A DNA stretch of 64,000 nucleotides from Prorocentrum cordatum (lineage: Eukaryota; Sar; Dinophyceae; Prorocentrales; Prorocentraceae). The position numbers were made by a program, and so were the translations under genes. The stretch is taken from positions 912,849 to 976,848 of the forward strand of contig CAUYUJ010016059.1 in the NCBI GenBank assembly GCA_963575745.1, written 5' to 3'. How positions within the stretch are numbered: the stretch's first letter is position 1; each line of letters begins with the position of its first letter. Below the pieces are notes generated by a model that worked only from the letters and a program-made list of their open reading frames with translations, searched no databases and was not told the origin of the DNA. Below are positions 36,201 to 46,766 of the stretch, piece after piece.

Positions 36201-37180
36201 CGCGAGGTCCGACGATCGCGTCCTCGTCGATCTCCCGGAAGCGGACCGCCTGGGCACGCCTGCGATTCTCGTGCATCTCGTCGGTGAGTGCGCCGCCTGC
36301 CCTTGCTTCGTCCTCCGCCGCCAGCGCGAGCGTGGGTCGATCCGGCGCTTGCGCCCGGGCGCAAAACCAGCGCTTGGTGGCCTCCCACGCAGCTTGCTCC
36401 TCGGGGTCATGGCATACTCCGGCGCGCTGCGTGCTGGTGCTGCTCAGAGCCTCCGCCACTGCGCCCAGCACTGCCTCTGCGGTCCTCGGTGGGAGGGCTC
36501 TGGCTGCGCCCTTCAGGAGCTCATCCTCCGTGGAGCCCTGGGCCTGCAGGCTGGCCCACTCGTCGTCGGTCCCTCCCTGCACCCGCCAAACCTCCTGGGG
36601 CGTCAAGGCTCGGACCGTGCCTTTGCCCCCCCCCGGTGACCCGGAGGAGCGCGGCGCCTGGTCCTTGGGGTCCTGTCCCGGGCCAGCGGATGGTGCCCAC
36701 GGGCCCCTCTTCGCTGTAGATCAGGTGCTTCACCCCGTCCTTCTTGAGGTGGCCGACCGGCTTGAGGAGGAGGTCGCTGGTGGACTGGATGCGGGGGCCC
36801 CACGACACCTCGCCTTGCTGGTCGAGCCAAAGGTGGTCCCCCCCCCTGTCCAAAAGTGGCTTGACGCCGGCAGCCCGCGAGCAGGCCGGCGGCATGTTAA
36901 TGCTCGCCAGGCCTGCCCCCGTCTTCCGACGTCCGCCTGTGAGCACCTGCCTGGTCCGCGTGGTGGCATCCCCGTGGCGCGTGCAGATTACCTCGAACTT
37001 CGCGACCACGTAGCCCAGCTGCTTGAGCGCCTTGTCGAGCCTGGCCGTGTCCACACCGTTCGGGGCGTCCACGATCACCACTTCGGGGCCCTCGCTGGTC
37101 GCTGCGATGAGGAACGCCTCCATCTCTCTGCCCTTGGGGTCCAGGGACAGCGACGCCATGAGCCAGTCCGTCTTCTGGTT
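36043..37180 (-). CDS. Ngaro-like element: C-terminal C5-methyltransferase-like module
   Basis: Downstream of RNase H the frame continues VVIVDAPNGVD, then LDKALKQLGYVVAKFE and HGDATTRTRQVL. This resembles the GY-x-V ... GxPQxRxR region (motif VIII) of cytosine-5 methyltransferases. After a frame change near 36620-36640 (at a C run) it reads LTPQEVWRVQGGTDDEW, like motif IX (LTPRExxRLQ), and GAARALPPRTAEAVL, like motif X (GNAVPP). No catalytic PPC is seen in this part. It may be the second half of a split enzyme whose first half lies at 42194-44029, or a separate degenerate copy. Confidence 0.5.
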
Positions 37181-38014
37181 CTCCTCGGGTTCTGACCCAC
37201 CAAGGCGTTTGAGGGCCTTCACGTAAGGGTTGAGGAGGCTCCCCACCTCTCTGCCCAGCTTCCCGTGGAGCGGGAGGGGTCTCGGCGGCCCATGCCCCCT
37301 CTGGAGGGCTCGGTGTCGCAGGGCGGCTTCGGCCACTGGGCCCGTCTCCCCCGGGAGACGGAGGAGGCGTTCCTTGGCGTCCTCCAGGATCTGGCCCCAG
37401 GCTGCAGGGGGCTCGAGGCGCTCCCATCCCTCGGTAGCCAGCGTGTCGTGAACCTTCTTGACCTCCTCGCGGGTGAGCCAGTCGGCCACCTCGTTGTGGT
37501 AGGTCCGAAAAAAGAAGGAGGTGATGCGGCATCCGTGCATGGCTTCGATCCTCTCCACTAGGCGGATCAGGTGGCGTGCGAGGGTGTTCGTGGGGCTCCT
37601 CTTAGTGAGCCACGCTTTCACGTTCTGATTATCTGTGACGTAGAAAACTAGCTCACCCTCCCACGTCGGGCCCTGCTTCGTGGCCAGCGCGACCACTGCC
37701 AAGAGCTCGACCACCGCGATGATCCAATCCTCCTCGCTGCTCTCCCCCCCGACCGCCTGGCTCAGGGCCTCGAGCAGGGGCTTGGCATCCACGGCCATGT
37801 ACTCTGGCGTGGGCGGGGCTCCTTCTGCAGTTGCACGTCCCCAGTCGATGGCGCCAATTGAGGAGGTGGTGGCGTCGCCGCCGGTCCACCTCGTAGCGCG
37901 TGCTGTGCCTGGCAACGCGAGGCGCTCACGCAAGGAGAGCGCCTGCGTGAAACTCGCCTGGAAAGTCGTGCTCCAAGCCTCGGGGACGTCAAAGAGCATC
38001 CTCAGGAAGCTCAC
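37181..38014 (-). CDS. Ngaro-like element: RNase H domain
   Basis: Degrades the RNA strand after reverse transcription. Seen: GAIDWGRATAEGAP (first Asp region), VVELLAVVALATKQGP (Glu), YVTDNQNVKAWLTK (Asp) and YHNEVADWLTREE (last Asp) in canonical order. The domain follows the RT thumb with the frames overlapping at 38011-38014, and the same frame runs on into the second methyltransferase-like module. Confidence 0.7.
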
Positions 38015-38760
38015 GGAGGCGCCCCACTCTTCCCAGGCGAGCTCAACCTCTTCGGGGGTACCTTTGGCTCCGCCCAGCTCGTCCCGCTGCTCAAGAGCCG
38101 GTCCAGGGCTGGTAGTTCAGGGCGGAGGGCAGGCTGCGCTGATGCCCAGAACTGAGCACAGCCTCGCAGCTCTTGGGCGACCTTTAACGGCACCCGCCGT
38201 GATCCCCTGAGCTCCGGGACGGCGATCAGGTACTGGGCCTTGATGCACTTAGGCTCTGGGAGCCTGACTACCTTCGTGTTGAAGTTCATGTGGAGGCCCC
38301 AGATCAGCTGCTCGGCGGCAAACTCCCCCTCGACGTCCAGCTTCTCCTCGTTGACCGCGTCCGGGCCCCAGGCCCGCTTCATGGCCCCGTCGAGCTCCTC
38401 GGCCGAGAGCTAGGGCCTGAGGCCCACCAGTGGTTCGAGGACGACACCGTCGTCCATCAACCACTTGGAGCATACTTGACGGTGTCGTTGATCTTGGGCG
38501 CCGGTGGCTTCCTCCTCTCATGCTCGCGCTTGGCTGCCCAGGCAAACGCCATGTACTCGCCGGGGCTACCTGCCCAGCCGAAGACCAGCACGCCGTGGAT
38601 GAGGGCCACTCGCCCTGGCACCCCGACCTCTTTGCCCGGGAGCGTCGTCCCGAACTCGGGCACTGCTGCCGGCTCCAGGTGGTGCCACTTGAAGGCCCTG
38701 GCCACGTCCCTCTTCGCGACCACCTGTTGAACGCCTGCAGTGGGTGCCTTGCTTCCCACC
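38011..38760 (-). CDS. Ngaro-like element: reverse transcriptase core and thumb
   Basis: RT region on the minus strand in two frames. 38760-38457 reads VAKRDVARAFKWHHLEP (finger/palm block with Asp) and HGVLVFGWAGSPGEYMAFAW (SP-x-x-F/Y block). Around 38445-38410 an LMDDGVVLEPL segment supplies the DD pair in place of YxDD. 38382-38011 reads WGLHMNFNTKVVRLPEPKCI and a connection/thumb region. Frame changes near 38740 and 38455-38390 break the continuity. Confidence 0.6.
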
Positions 38761-41700
38761 AGAGGCTGAGTCGAGCGAGCCCTCTGTGGAGGGGTTGCTT
38801 GGCTGGTGGGTGCTGTTCCTTCGGGGAGAAGGCGTTGGCCGCGCGCATGTCGTGGATCGGCCGGCCCTCCTTCGAGATGGTCCGGTCCGGCAGCATCTTG
38901 GGGGCCCTCCCGCTGGGCGACTCGACCAGGGCCGAGGCGGCGAGCACATCTTCGACCTCGTCTGAGGCCCAGAAGACCACGCCGTAGCGACTGTCCTTCC
39001 AGGCCTTCTCGAACATCTCCAGCGCGTGGTCCACCGCTGAAGAGTGCGACTTGGCCTGCGTGCGTACTCGCTCCTCCGTGCGCCGCACGGGGACTCCTTT
39101 GGTGGCCATCGTTCGGAGGTAGGCGGCGTGGTGTGGGTCCAAGGACTGGGCGTCCTCCCCGAGCACGCCGCCCAGCGGGTTGCCGTGGATCTCCTCTCGC
39201 GCGTGCTTCAGCAGCTCGGCAGCCCTCTCTACGCTGCCGGCGAGGCGGAGGAGAGAGTTACCTCGTCTCACCACTTCTGGGACCCTCTCGGGCTGGAAGT
39301 CGGGGTGGTCGGCGCACCACTTGACATAGGCTCGCGCCTCCTCTTGCTCCTTCCCTCTGCCAGCGGCTGCCGGTGTCTCCTCCAGCGGGGGGCCCCCGCA
39401 GCGGCCTCCTCCACGCGGGGGGGCTGGCCATGGTGGTGGCATCATTGGCGGCATGCCCGGCGGCCGGCAAATCTGGCTGGGGGGGAGCGGGCGCCATCCT
39501 CTCGGCCTCAGCAACGGCTGGACTGTGCGGGGCGGGGGCACGGGCGGCCCCGCCGGCTCATCCTGGCGAGGCTTGGGCTGCGGGGGGCGCCCTTTGGAGG
39601 TGGCTCGCAATTGGGCACCCAGCGATCTTGGCCTGGGCCCAGGCGTGGGAGCCCCCTCAAGTGTTTCCGCGCTGCCGGCGTTCGCCCTCCCGGTGGGCGG
39701 GCCTCCGCTGGAGGTCATTGACCTGCCCGCGGCCCGTCTGGCTGTTTCCACGACTGTCTCCGCTGAGCGACTCCGCCTCATGGGTGCTGCCTTCTGGGGG
39801 GTCGCTTTGGCGGGTCTGCTCCGCGGGGGACTGGTCGGGTTGGGGGAAGCTTCGAGAGCCCCCAGTGGAGGCGGCGCGTCGGGCGGGGGCCCTGGATCGG
39901 CCGCCGGGGCTGGGCCTCCGCTGCCGCTCGCCCCAGGGGAGCTCTGGAAAGGTTTCTCCCTCCCCCGCCCGGCAGTGTCTGCGCGTCCAGGCCAGAGGCT
40001 CAGGGGGTCTGAGTCCTCTGGGATGGGTGGGGCTGGTCCTGCCCGCGCCCTCGCGTGCGGCTCCTCCACTGCCTCGCTCTCCGAGCTCTCGACGAGGTCC
40101 GCGTCGTCGCTCGGGGGGTCCTCCTCTGCCTTCTCGTACGCGGTTCTCTGGCGCTTCTTCGCAGGGGTGTCGCCCAGCTCTCCTGCTCTCACCATCTTGC
40201 GGGTCGGCTTCTCGAGGATGTCGACGTACTCGCCCGCGATCTCTCCCTGCTCTTCATAGGGGGTGCCAGTCCAGCTCAGCGGTTGGTCCTCAAACATGGA
40301 GCGGACGCCCTCGATCAGGAGCTCGCGGGCCTTCCTCCTCCGTTCTGGCCCTGTGGGATCGCTGGCCGGGACCCCTAGCAGGTTGTTCAGGGTGCACTCC
40401 GCCTCGTGGCACTTGTTCTCCCCATCCAGGATGGCCGATGGCAAGGGGGTCTCGTCCTCCCAGGCTGGGTCGAGCGGGGTGGCCGCGTTCTGTCCGCTGG
40501 GAGGGTCGGAGCTGGCACGGGGGGGATGCCTGGCTGGCGTCTGCCCCTCCTCACGCTCGCCGGCATCCCTCGCTCGACGAGCTCGCCGGCGCCCCTTTGC
40601 CTCTGCCAGCTGTATCTGCAGCTCCCTGATGCGCTTCTCCTCCTCCTCCAGGACGCCCACCTCGGCTGCTGTGGCGGCCTCGAGCTTCCTCCTCATGCTC
40701 TCCAGCTTCATGCTGTCTGCTGAGCTGCAGCCGCTGCTGGATCCTCCGGCGGGGGCCTCGCGGCTCTGCTTCTGGAGGGCCTGAGCGGCTGTTAGCTGGA
40801 AACGCCTCCCCCCAGGAGGGGGCGGAGGAGCCCGCCTGTTCCAGGCGACGGCGAGCTCCGGGCTGCCGAAGCCCTGGGAGCTGGCTCGGTCTGCGATCCT
40901 CAGTGCGACGCCGCGGTGGGAGGCAGGGGCGGCTTCGCCGTGGCGCCACGGCGCCTCCTCGCGCTCCTCGCCCCCAGATCTCTTGACCCAGCGCGGCGCC
41001 CAGCTCGCCCAGTTCTCGGTCTCCTCGCGCCCGATCCAAAGGATGAGGCGCTCCCCAGGTTCGACTTGATCTTCATCTTCCAGCGGGGGCCCTTCTGCTC
41101 CCGCGGTGTCCCCCTCGTCGGTGTAAACGAACAAGTGGAGCTCCTCGGGGCTGAGGACGTCGTCGCGCAGCCACCTGCAGGTCTGGAGGACGCCCTGGAG
41201 CTCGTGGGTGTACATGGGGGCCCCGGGGATCTGCATCCACCGGTCCCCTCGCTGCGGGAGGAGCACTTTGACTGGCTCGTCCGCCTGCTGCTCGGCTTGC
41301 CTGGACTTCTTGATCCTCCTGGGTGGCTCTTTCTCCTCCTCTTCCTCCTCTTCTTCTCCTTCGTCTCCCCCAGGTTCGTCGCCTCCGCCGTCTCCTCCAG
41401 GGCCTGGTGGGCGTGCTCCTCGGTCGGGGTCTCTCCTCCTCGCTTTGTTGCGCTTCCATCCTCCTCTCTTCTTGCCTCTGTTCGCGCACTGCCATCCTTT
41501 GAGCCCTGCTGGGTGGTCCTCCTCCGCCTCTTTCTCCATGACTGGCGCGGCCTGGAGGCGAAAAAGACGGGGGGGGTCCGCCAAGTGACCACTGTCACCG
41601 GCCTCCGCAGCCGCCATCTTGTCCCCAGCCCGCGTCGTGACGATGGGCTCAAGCTTCTTCAAGAGCTTCGCGGGGGGGGGTCCCGCCCCCGCGGCCTCGA

Positions 41701-42103
41701 TGACTTCTGCCCAGGCAGCGCACAGCTTCGTCGGGCCGGCGTAGCGTGTGCGTCGAAGACCGCGTTGACCGACCTGGAAACCGAGGACGCTCAACTCCTC
41801 TCGGAGGTCCTTTGCCAAGGAAGGGGCCCCGCTGGGGACTCGTCCTCCCCCCCGCAGATGCGGGGGGGATCGGTGCGAGATCTTGGCCACGAAATTGTTG
41901 GCCTGGTCGTGCCCGTAGTAGAGAGCCACTGCGCCTTCTGGGAGGTCCCCGAAGGCCTTCCCGGCGCGCGGCTCAACGCGGCTCCTATGGAAGTTCGCGG
42001 GCCCCAGCTTGCCAACAAGGTCGTTCAGAGGGCGCAGCAGCTCGGGCCCGAGCTGCGGGGCCTCCAGGACCCTGGCGTCCGCGGCGAGACCTTGGGCATG
42101 CAC
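38731..42103 (-). CDS. Ngaro-like element: long gag/pol N-terminal region leading into RT
   Basis: About 1120 residues before the RT frame change. The early part is basic and acidic low-complexity sequence (a long Glu run near 41350). A coiled coil with heptads such as MRRKLEAATAAEVGVLEEEE lies around 40700-40580. A Pro-rich linker occupies 40000-39380. The end reads MLPDRTISKEGRPIHDMRAA, the typical entry to an RT domain (38905-38850). It begins about 90 bases after the stop of the upstream methyltransferase-like frame. The function of the N-terminal ~1000 residues is not recognised. Confidence 0.55.
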
Positions 42104-42193
42104 GCCCGCCAGGGCCAGCCGATTGGTCAGGCTCAGGATGTCCTTCTGCCCGGAAGGGCTGAGGGTGGGCTCGGAGGTGTTGTAGTGGTCGAT

Positions 42194-44029
42194 CTAGGTC
42201 TGGGCCAGGTCGTAGGGGAGAGGCCCCTCCAGGGCGACATGCTCGTGCAGGTTGGTGCAGCGCCTCGCCAAGGAGAGCACCCAAGGGTAGAGACCTTTTG
42301 AGACCATCCAAGACGTAAGCTTGCGGTGTCGCTTCGCGGGCTCCTCCGGGGGCCCGAGGCCCCATTCGCGCATGGCGACGGATATGATTCTGGCCCCTGT
42401 GCGCTTCTGCAGCTGCTGAATCCTGGCCCGGTCCCAGATCTTCGGGTAGCGCCCGTCGCTGGCCGTGTTTTCGAGCATCCACTCCCGATCGTTGGCGTCG
42501 AGGCGCTCGCAGAGATCGGCGGCGAAGTCCGTCATGATGTTGCTCTCGATCTCCGCCTGGATGGTCCCGTCGCCGTCCGGGTGCTCGAAAGTGCGAGTCC
42601 CACCGTTCTTGAGGCACCAGGCCGAGTGGGTCGTGCACGGTGGAGCTAACTGGTAAATGTTCGCTTCATCGGGCCCTGGTGCGGCTCCTGCATCGAGAAG
42701 GAGCCGTTCTCGCACTTGTGGGTCGAGGATGCTGTGCTCGTCTTGTGGCCCGGCCTGGGCCAGGAGGTCCTGGAAGTACTCGACGGACGGGGCTGTCTGG
42801 AGTCCAGCGTCTCGCATGGCCTTCGCCCAGTTCTCGGTGCCCGCGAAGATCTCGCGGGCGCGAATGCCCCAGGCGAAGGCCGGCCTGCGCAAGAGGGGCG
42901 CGAGGCTGGAGAAGTTCTCCTCCTCGGGCTCCTGGTTCCCGACGGCGCCTTCGCGCGTCGGGAGCTGCGCCTGCTGCGTGCGCTTACAGTGCGTGCAGGG
43001 GGGTGGCCGGCTGGGTATCACGGGCCCCGCGACCTCCTCTGCCTCCAGGTACAGCTCCCAGCCCACCGTGAGTAGCTCCCTGACGGGCTTCCCGGCGAGC
43101 GCCCAGGTCTTGAGGATCTCTCCAAAGGCCCGGCCCCGCAGGTTGGATCCCTGACTGGTGACGGTCGGCGGCCGGGTGACCCTCATGTGGCCGCGGTGGA
43201 TCATGACGTGGACCTCTTTCTCGCTGGTCTGCGTCGGCAGGACAGAGTCTATCTCGAGCTGGTTCCAGTGGTTGATCCTCCAGACTCTGACGGTGGTCTT
43301 GCTGAGGGCTCTCAGCGGGAAGACCGCGATGCACCTGAAGTCCTTGTCGTGGTGGGGGTGCTGGACGTCGTGGCACTGCATCCTGAGCTCGGCTTCGCGT
43401 GGTGAGACGAAAGGTGGTGCGTCTCCCGGCGCGGCGGAGGCGGCGGTAGCGCCGTCCCAGAGCTCTCGGCTGAGCTGAGCAGCCAAGGCCCTCACGGCCG
43501 GCGCATCAGGCCCCTTGTCCTCCCGCAGCAGCGCCGCCGCGATGTGGAGGACCAGGCGCTGCCTGAGCTCTGCGTCTTCCTTCTTGAGACCGAGTCGGGT
43601 GCGCATCTCTTCGTCGGGGTGGAGCTCGTCCTGGAAGTAGAGGTAGTCCCACTCCTGGTCTTGCACTGTGAGATTCCCACGCCCCACACCAGCCTCTTCG
43701 TCCCAGGTGGCGCTGCCGATGCTGAGGTCCTGCGTGCTGCTCCGCCCGGCCTTTGACCCGATCTTGTCGAGGGCGCGTCCTGCTTCCTCGGCGAGGGTTG
43801 GCCCCCCGTCACGGGTTGCCTCCAACAAGATCTCCTCCAGGCTCAGGGGGCTGTTCTCGGAGCGGGCGGGCGTGAGCCTGGCCAGGACATAGGAGTGCGA
43901 GTAGTCGCTGATGTCGCCCAAGGCCGCGGGGGTCCCGTCCTCTAGGATCCTCTCGATGATGTCCCCGCCTCGCGATGGCGGCTGGGTGCATCGCCTCGCC
44001 GGTGCCCTCCACCGCTGGCGCCTGGGCAT
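42194..44029 (-). CDS. Ngaro-like element: N-terminal C5-methyltransferase-like protein
   Basis: The 611-residue frame ends with a region resembling the SAM-binding half of cytosine-5 methyltransferases. REIFAGTENWAKAMRDAG and SVEYFQDLL match motifs I-II, although the second Gly of FxGxG is changed. YQLAPPCTTHSAW matches motif IV with the catalytic Cys. MLENTASDGRYP is like motif VI (ENV becoming ENT). KRTGARIISVAMREWGLGPP follows. The first ~350 residues are unassigned and carry a CTHCKRTQ pair. The frame overlaps the preceding CCCH-finger frame at 43809-44029, implying a frameshift there. Capture of cytosine methyltransferases by retrotransposons is known in algae including dinoflagellates; the role in this element is inferred. 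Confidence 0.55.
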   Translation of the reverse strand: MPRRQRWRAPARRCTQPPSRGGDIIERILEDGTPAALGDISDYSHSYVLARLTPARSENSPLSLEEILLEATRDGGPTLAEEAGRALDKIGSKAGRSSTQDLSIGSATWDEEAGVGRGNLTVQDQEWDYLYFQDELHPDEEMRTRLGLKKEDAELRQRLVLHIAAALLREDKGPDAPAVRALAAQLSRELWDGATAASAAPGDAPPFVSPREAELRMQCHDVQHPHHDKDFRCIAVFPLRALSKTTVRVWRINHWNQLEIDSVLPTQTSEKEVHVMIHRGHMRVTRPPTVTSQGSNLRGRAFGEILKTWALAGKPVRELLTVGWELYLEAEEVAGPVIPSRPPPCTHCKRTQQAQLPTREGAVGNQEPEEENFSSLAPLLRRPAFAWGIRAREIFAGTENWAKAMRDAGLQTAPSVEYFQDLLAQAGPQDEHSILDPQVRERLLLDAGAAPGPDEANIYQLAPPCTTHSAWCLKNGGTRTFEHPDGDGTIQAEIESNIMTDFAADLCERLDANDREWMLENTASDGRYPKIWDRARIQQLQKRTGARIISVAMREWGLGPPEEPAKRHRKLTSWMVSKGLYPWVLSLARRCTNLHEHVALEGPLPYDLAQT

Positions 44030-44579
44030 GGGCGTCTAACAGCCAATCCTCCTCGGGGCCCCGAACCGCCTGTCTGAGCTCCTCCTCGAGGGCAGTGGTC
44101 TGGATGTCGTCGAAGGCAGCGGGGGGGGCCCAGGCAGCCGGCGGGCCCCCCGCCCGGCTGCCTCCCGAGGCTGCCCCAGGCGCCTCTCCGGCGCTCCCGC
44201 CAGCCCTCTTGCTGTCCGCCTCGGCCTTGGCCTGGGCTCGGAGCTGGGCCACCCGCCCGTCGACCGAGGTAGGGTCGACCTTCGCCCCAGACCTCAGGCC
44301 GCCGCGCCTGATGAGCTGCGCCTGCACCGTCCAGTCGAGGCTGCCAAGCCCTTTGATGGCTTCATGGGAGTGGGCGCAGGTTCCCGCAGCCTTGGGGCAA
44401 CCGGCCCAAGTACAATCGCCCCAGCAGATGACCTTCCCATTCTTGTCGCGGGGGGCGTGCTTGACGGAGCGTCCGATCTCGCTTGAGGTCAGCGCCTTGC
44501 CCGCTGGGTAGGCTCGAGCGGCAGGCCGCTTCTTGGCCGCAGCCTTCTTGACGGCGGCCCCTGCCTTCCCAGCACCCAG
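43950..44579 (-). CDS. Ngaro-like element: CCCH zinc-finger segment of gag
   Basis: This frame runs on from the gag stop at 44580 in another phase. It encodes VICWGDCTWAGCPKAAGTC followed by AHSH, a C-x3-C-x4-C-x6-C-x3-H cluster (about 44425-44370), in the place where retroelement gag proteins carry a nucleic-acid-binding finger. A basic Lys/Arg/Ala-rich stretch precedes it. Either a programmed shift or an indel near 44580 connects it to gag. Confidence 0.55.
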
Positions 44580-46766
44580 TCAAGACCCCGCAGGTGCCTC
44601 CTGGTCGGCTGGGACGTGCTCGTCGGCTTTCCCGGCCTTGGGGGTCTTCGATGGGCCAGCGTGCAGGTTCTGATGCAGGAACCTCTGGAGCCGCCGGGCC
44701 TGGCGAGGGACGCGCGCCACCTGGTAGTAGCCGCCCGGCGCATCGAGGTCGTACACATTCGGGAATGTTAACCAAGCACTCCCTGTCGGCCCCGTCGGGG
44801 CGAGGGCGATGGTCCCGATGTCCTCCCTGCGCGGGCTGGTGAGGCCCAAGATGCGACATGCCCCCCTCCGCTTCTCCCGAAGCTGTTCGCGCCAGGTCGC
44901 GGCGAGCTCCTCCCAGAGGCTGTGCACGTAGTCCGCGGGGAAGGCCACGTCGTCCTCCTCGTAAGCAAGGCGCAGGGTCACCAAGGCCCGGCGCCTCTCC
45001 GGTTCGTGCATACGCCCGAAGACGGCGATGGCGTTATCGGCCTGCCTCACCCACTGGGAGAAGACGACCGGGTGCCGAGGGCGCGGCTCGAGCTTGCACG
45101 AAGTGGGCATGGTGTAAGCGTCGAACACCTCCGCCTTGCAGTGGGGGAAGTCCGCCACGGAAACCGACCACTCGGCCAGGTCCTTGCGGTCCCGACCTCC
45201 CCAGCAAAAGGCGGCGATGCCGTATGCCATCCTGTTCGTCACCGTGGTGGGCCAGTTCGCCGCCTGCATCGCGTGCTTAGCATGCTCGCAGGCGCGCTTG
45301 AGACCGCGGAACAACTCCCGCCCGGTCAGTGCGCCGCAGACCTCCACGTCAACGGTGTCGCAGCCTCGGGCCAGGTGCACGTCCAGCTCCTCGGCTCGCC
45401 CGATGACGCCGAGGGTTCCCCGCTGCGCCACCTTCTCCTCCTCACCAGACCTGCGCAGGCTGTCCACCGCCTGCAGCAAGCGCATGTTGTCCAAGTGTTG
45501 CTGCTCTTGGCCATTCTGGAGAACCTGCGCGTAGGTGGTGATGGCGGCCGAGGGGTCGCTCTCTCCAGCTCCTGCGGCGCACCTTCGATCGGGCTGCCCT
45601 GGGGGCTTGACCAGTCCCCCCTGCCCGTAGGCACCTCGGTTGGTGAACATCTGCCCGAGGTTCGGGACGAGGCCGGGCATCAAGCCCGGAGGGGTAAGGC
45701 GCGAGGCCCCCGGTACTCGCACGCCAGGCGGGGTGGCCGGCCGCGGCAGGGGCGGGGCACTCGCTGCTGAGTCTAGCCCAGGGGGAGCCACGGGCTGGCT
45801 GGGCTCCTGGCTGGTGTCGGGGCGGCGCTCGGCGTCGAGCTTCAGGAGGCCGCTGGCAAGCGGCGGGCTCGCGCTCTCGTCCCTCTCGGCCCGAACGCGC
45901 TCCAGCATTCTTTCCCATCGGTCAACATGTGTCTGATACTTGGCTTGCTCATCGGCTCCGCTGTTGCGCATGAGACGCTGAGTGTACTTGATGAGATGCT
46001 CCAGGACGACGGTGATGTCCTCGTCGTACCCGGCCGCCACGCTCTGCAGCGCGGAAGCGTCATCTGACCCCCCTTCATGAGCTGCGAGGTACAGCCCCAG
46101 CATGGCCTCCCCGGTGTTCTCTTCTTCGGGGGCCTTCCCAGGGCTGCGGGAGGAGCGGCGGAGGGCGGAGGAGGCCCGATCGCCATCCTCGCCCAGACTC
46201 CACCCAACGCCAAAGGGTGGCTTGGGGGAGCTGCTGCGGTCGAGCCTCGCCCAGTGCTTCTTGAGCTGCGCGTCCATCCCGTCCGAGATGGGCTGCGGTG
46301 CGCCACTGGTGTCGCCTGAGGCGCCAGCCGGATGCTGGCGCGCAAGTAGGTCGCCTCGGGCACGAAGCTGGGCCCACTGAGGGCGGCTGATCCCCTTGGC
46401 CTTCCCGCCCGCGGGGACTCCGTACCAGGGGCGCAGCTTCTCCCACGCGACTTTGCTCACGACGATGCCGTGCACGCTGATCCCCATCTCCTCCGCCCCG
46501 AGCGGCGGGTGGTGCAAGAGCTCCTCGAGGTAGCCGGCGGGGAGCTTGCCCTGGTCGCCGGTGGCAGGGGCGTGCTCGATCCCCGCAGTCTTGAGGGTCA
46601 AGCAGATTTGCTCGAGGTCTCCCGTGGGACGGCCCTTGCTGCGCGGCTCCTCTACGTCCACCACGGTCATGCTGCCGTCCCCCAGCGGTCCTTCCCTGGG
46701 CCTTGACTTGCCCAAGAACACGATCCACTGCGGGCCGGTTGCCCACTGCGCCCGAACTCGTAGCAC
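44580..46766 (-). CDS. Ngaro-like element: gag-like protein
   Basis: The 728-residue frame has no ATG at its 5' end; the first Met falls about 31 residues in (in GDGSMTVVDV). It begins inside the previous ORF, overlapping by about 100 bases in another phase, so it may be reached by frameshifting. The N-terminal half is Pro/Gly/Ala-rich. The C-terminal half (about 45500-44750) is well mixed and helical (for example VDVEVCGALTGRELFRGLK and VFSQWVRQADNAIAVFGRM), as expected of a capsid-like domain. No database family was tested. Confidence 0.5.
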   Translation of the reverse strand: MLRVRAQWATGPQWIVFLGKSRPREGPLGDGSMTVVDVEEPRSKGRPTGDLEQICLTLKTAGIEHAPATGDQGKLPAGYLEELLHHPPLGAEEMGISVHGIVVSKVAWEKLRPWYGVPAGGKAKGISRPQWAQLRARGDLLARQHPAGASGDTSGAPQPISDGMDAQLKKHWARLDRSSSPKPPFGVGWSLGEDGDRASSALRRSSRSPGKAPEEENTGEAMLGLYLAAHEGGSDDASALQSVAAGYDEDITVVLEHLIKYTQRLMRNSGADEQAKYQTHVDRWERMLERVRAERDESASPPLASGLLKLDAERRPDTSQEPSQPVAPPGLDSAASAPPLPRPATPPGVRVPGASRLTPPGLMPGLVPNLGQMFTNRGAYGQGGLVKPPGQPDRRCAAGAGESDPSAAITTYAQVLQNGQEQQHLDNMRLLQAVDSLRRSGEEEKVAQRGTLGVIGRAEELDVHLARGCDTVDVEVCGALTGRELFRGLKRACEHAKHAMQAANWPTTVTNRMAYGIAAFCWGGRDRKDLAEWSVSVADFPHCKAEVFDAYTMPTSCKLEPRPRHPVVFSQWVRQADNAIAVFGRMHEPERRRALVTLRLAYEEDDVAFPADYVHSLWEELAATWREQLREKRRGACRILGLTSPRREDIGTIALAPTGPTGSAWLTFPNVYDLDAPGGYYQVARVPRQARRLQRFLHQNLHAGPSKTPKAGKADEHVPADQEAPAGS

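Noticed and set aside
38806-42301. Large plus-strand frames (up to 461 residues) opposite the retroelement
   Set aside because: They are shadows of the minus-strand gag/pol frames, which contain the conserved motifs.
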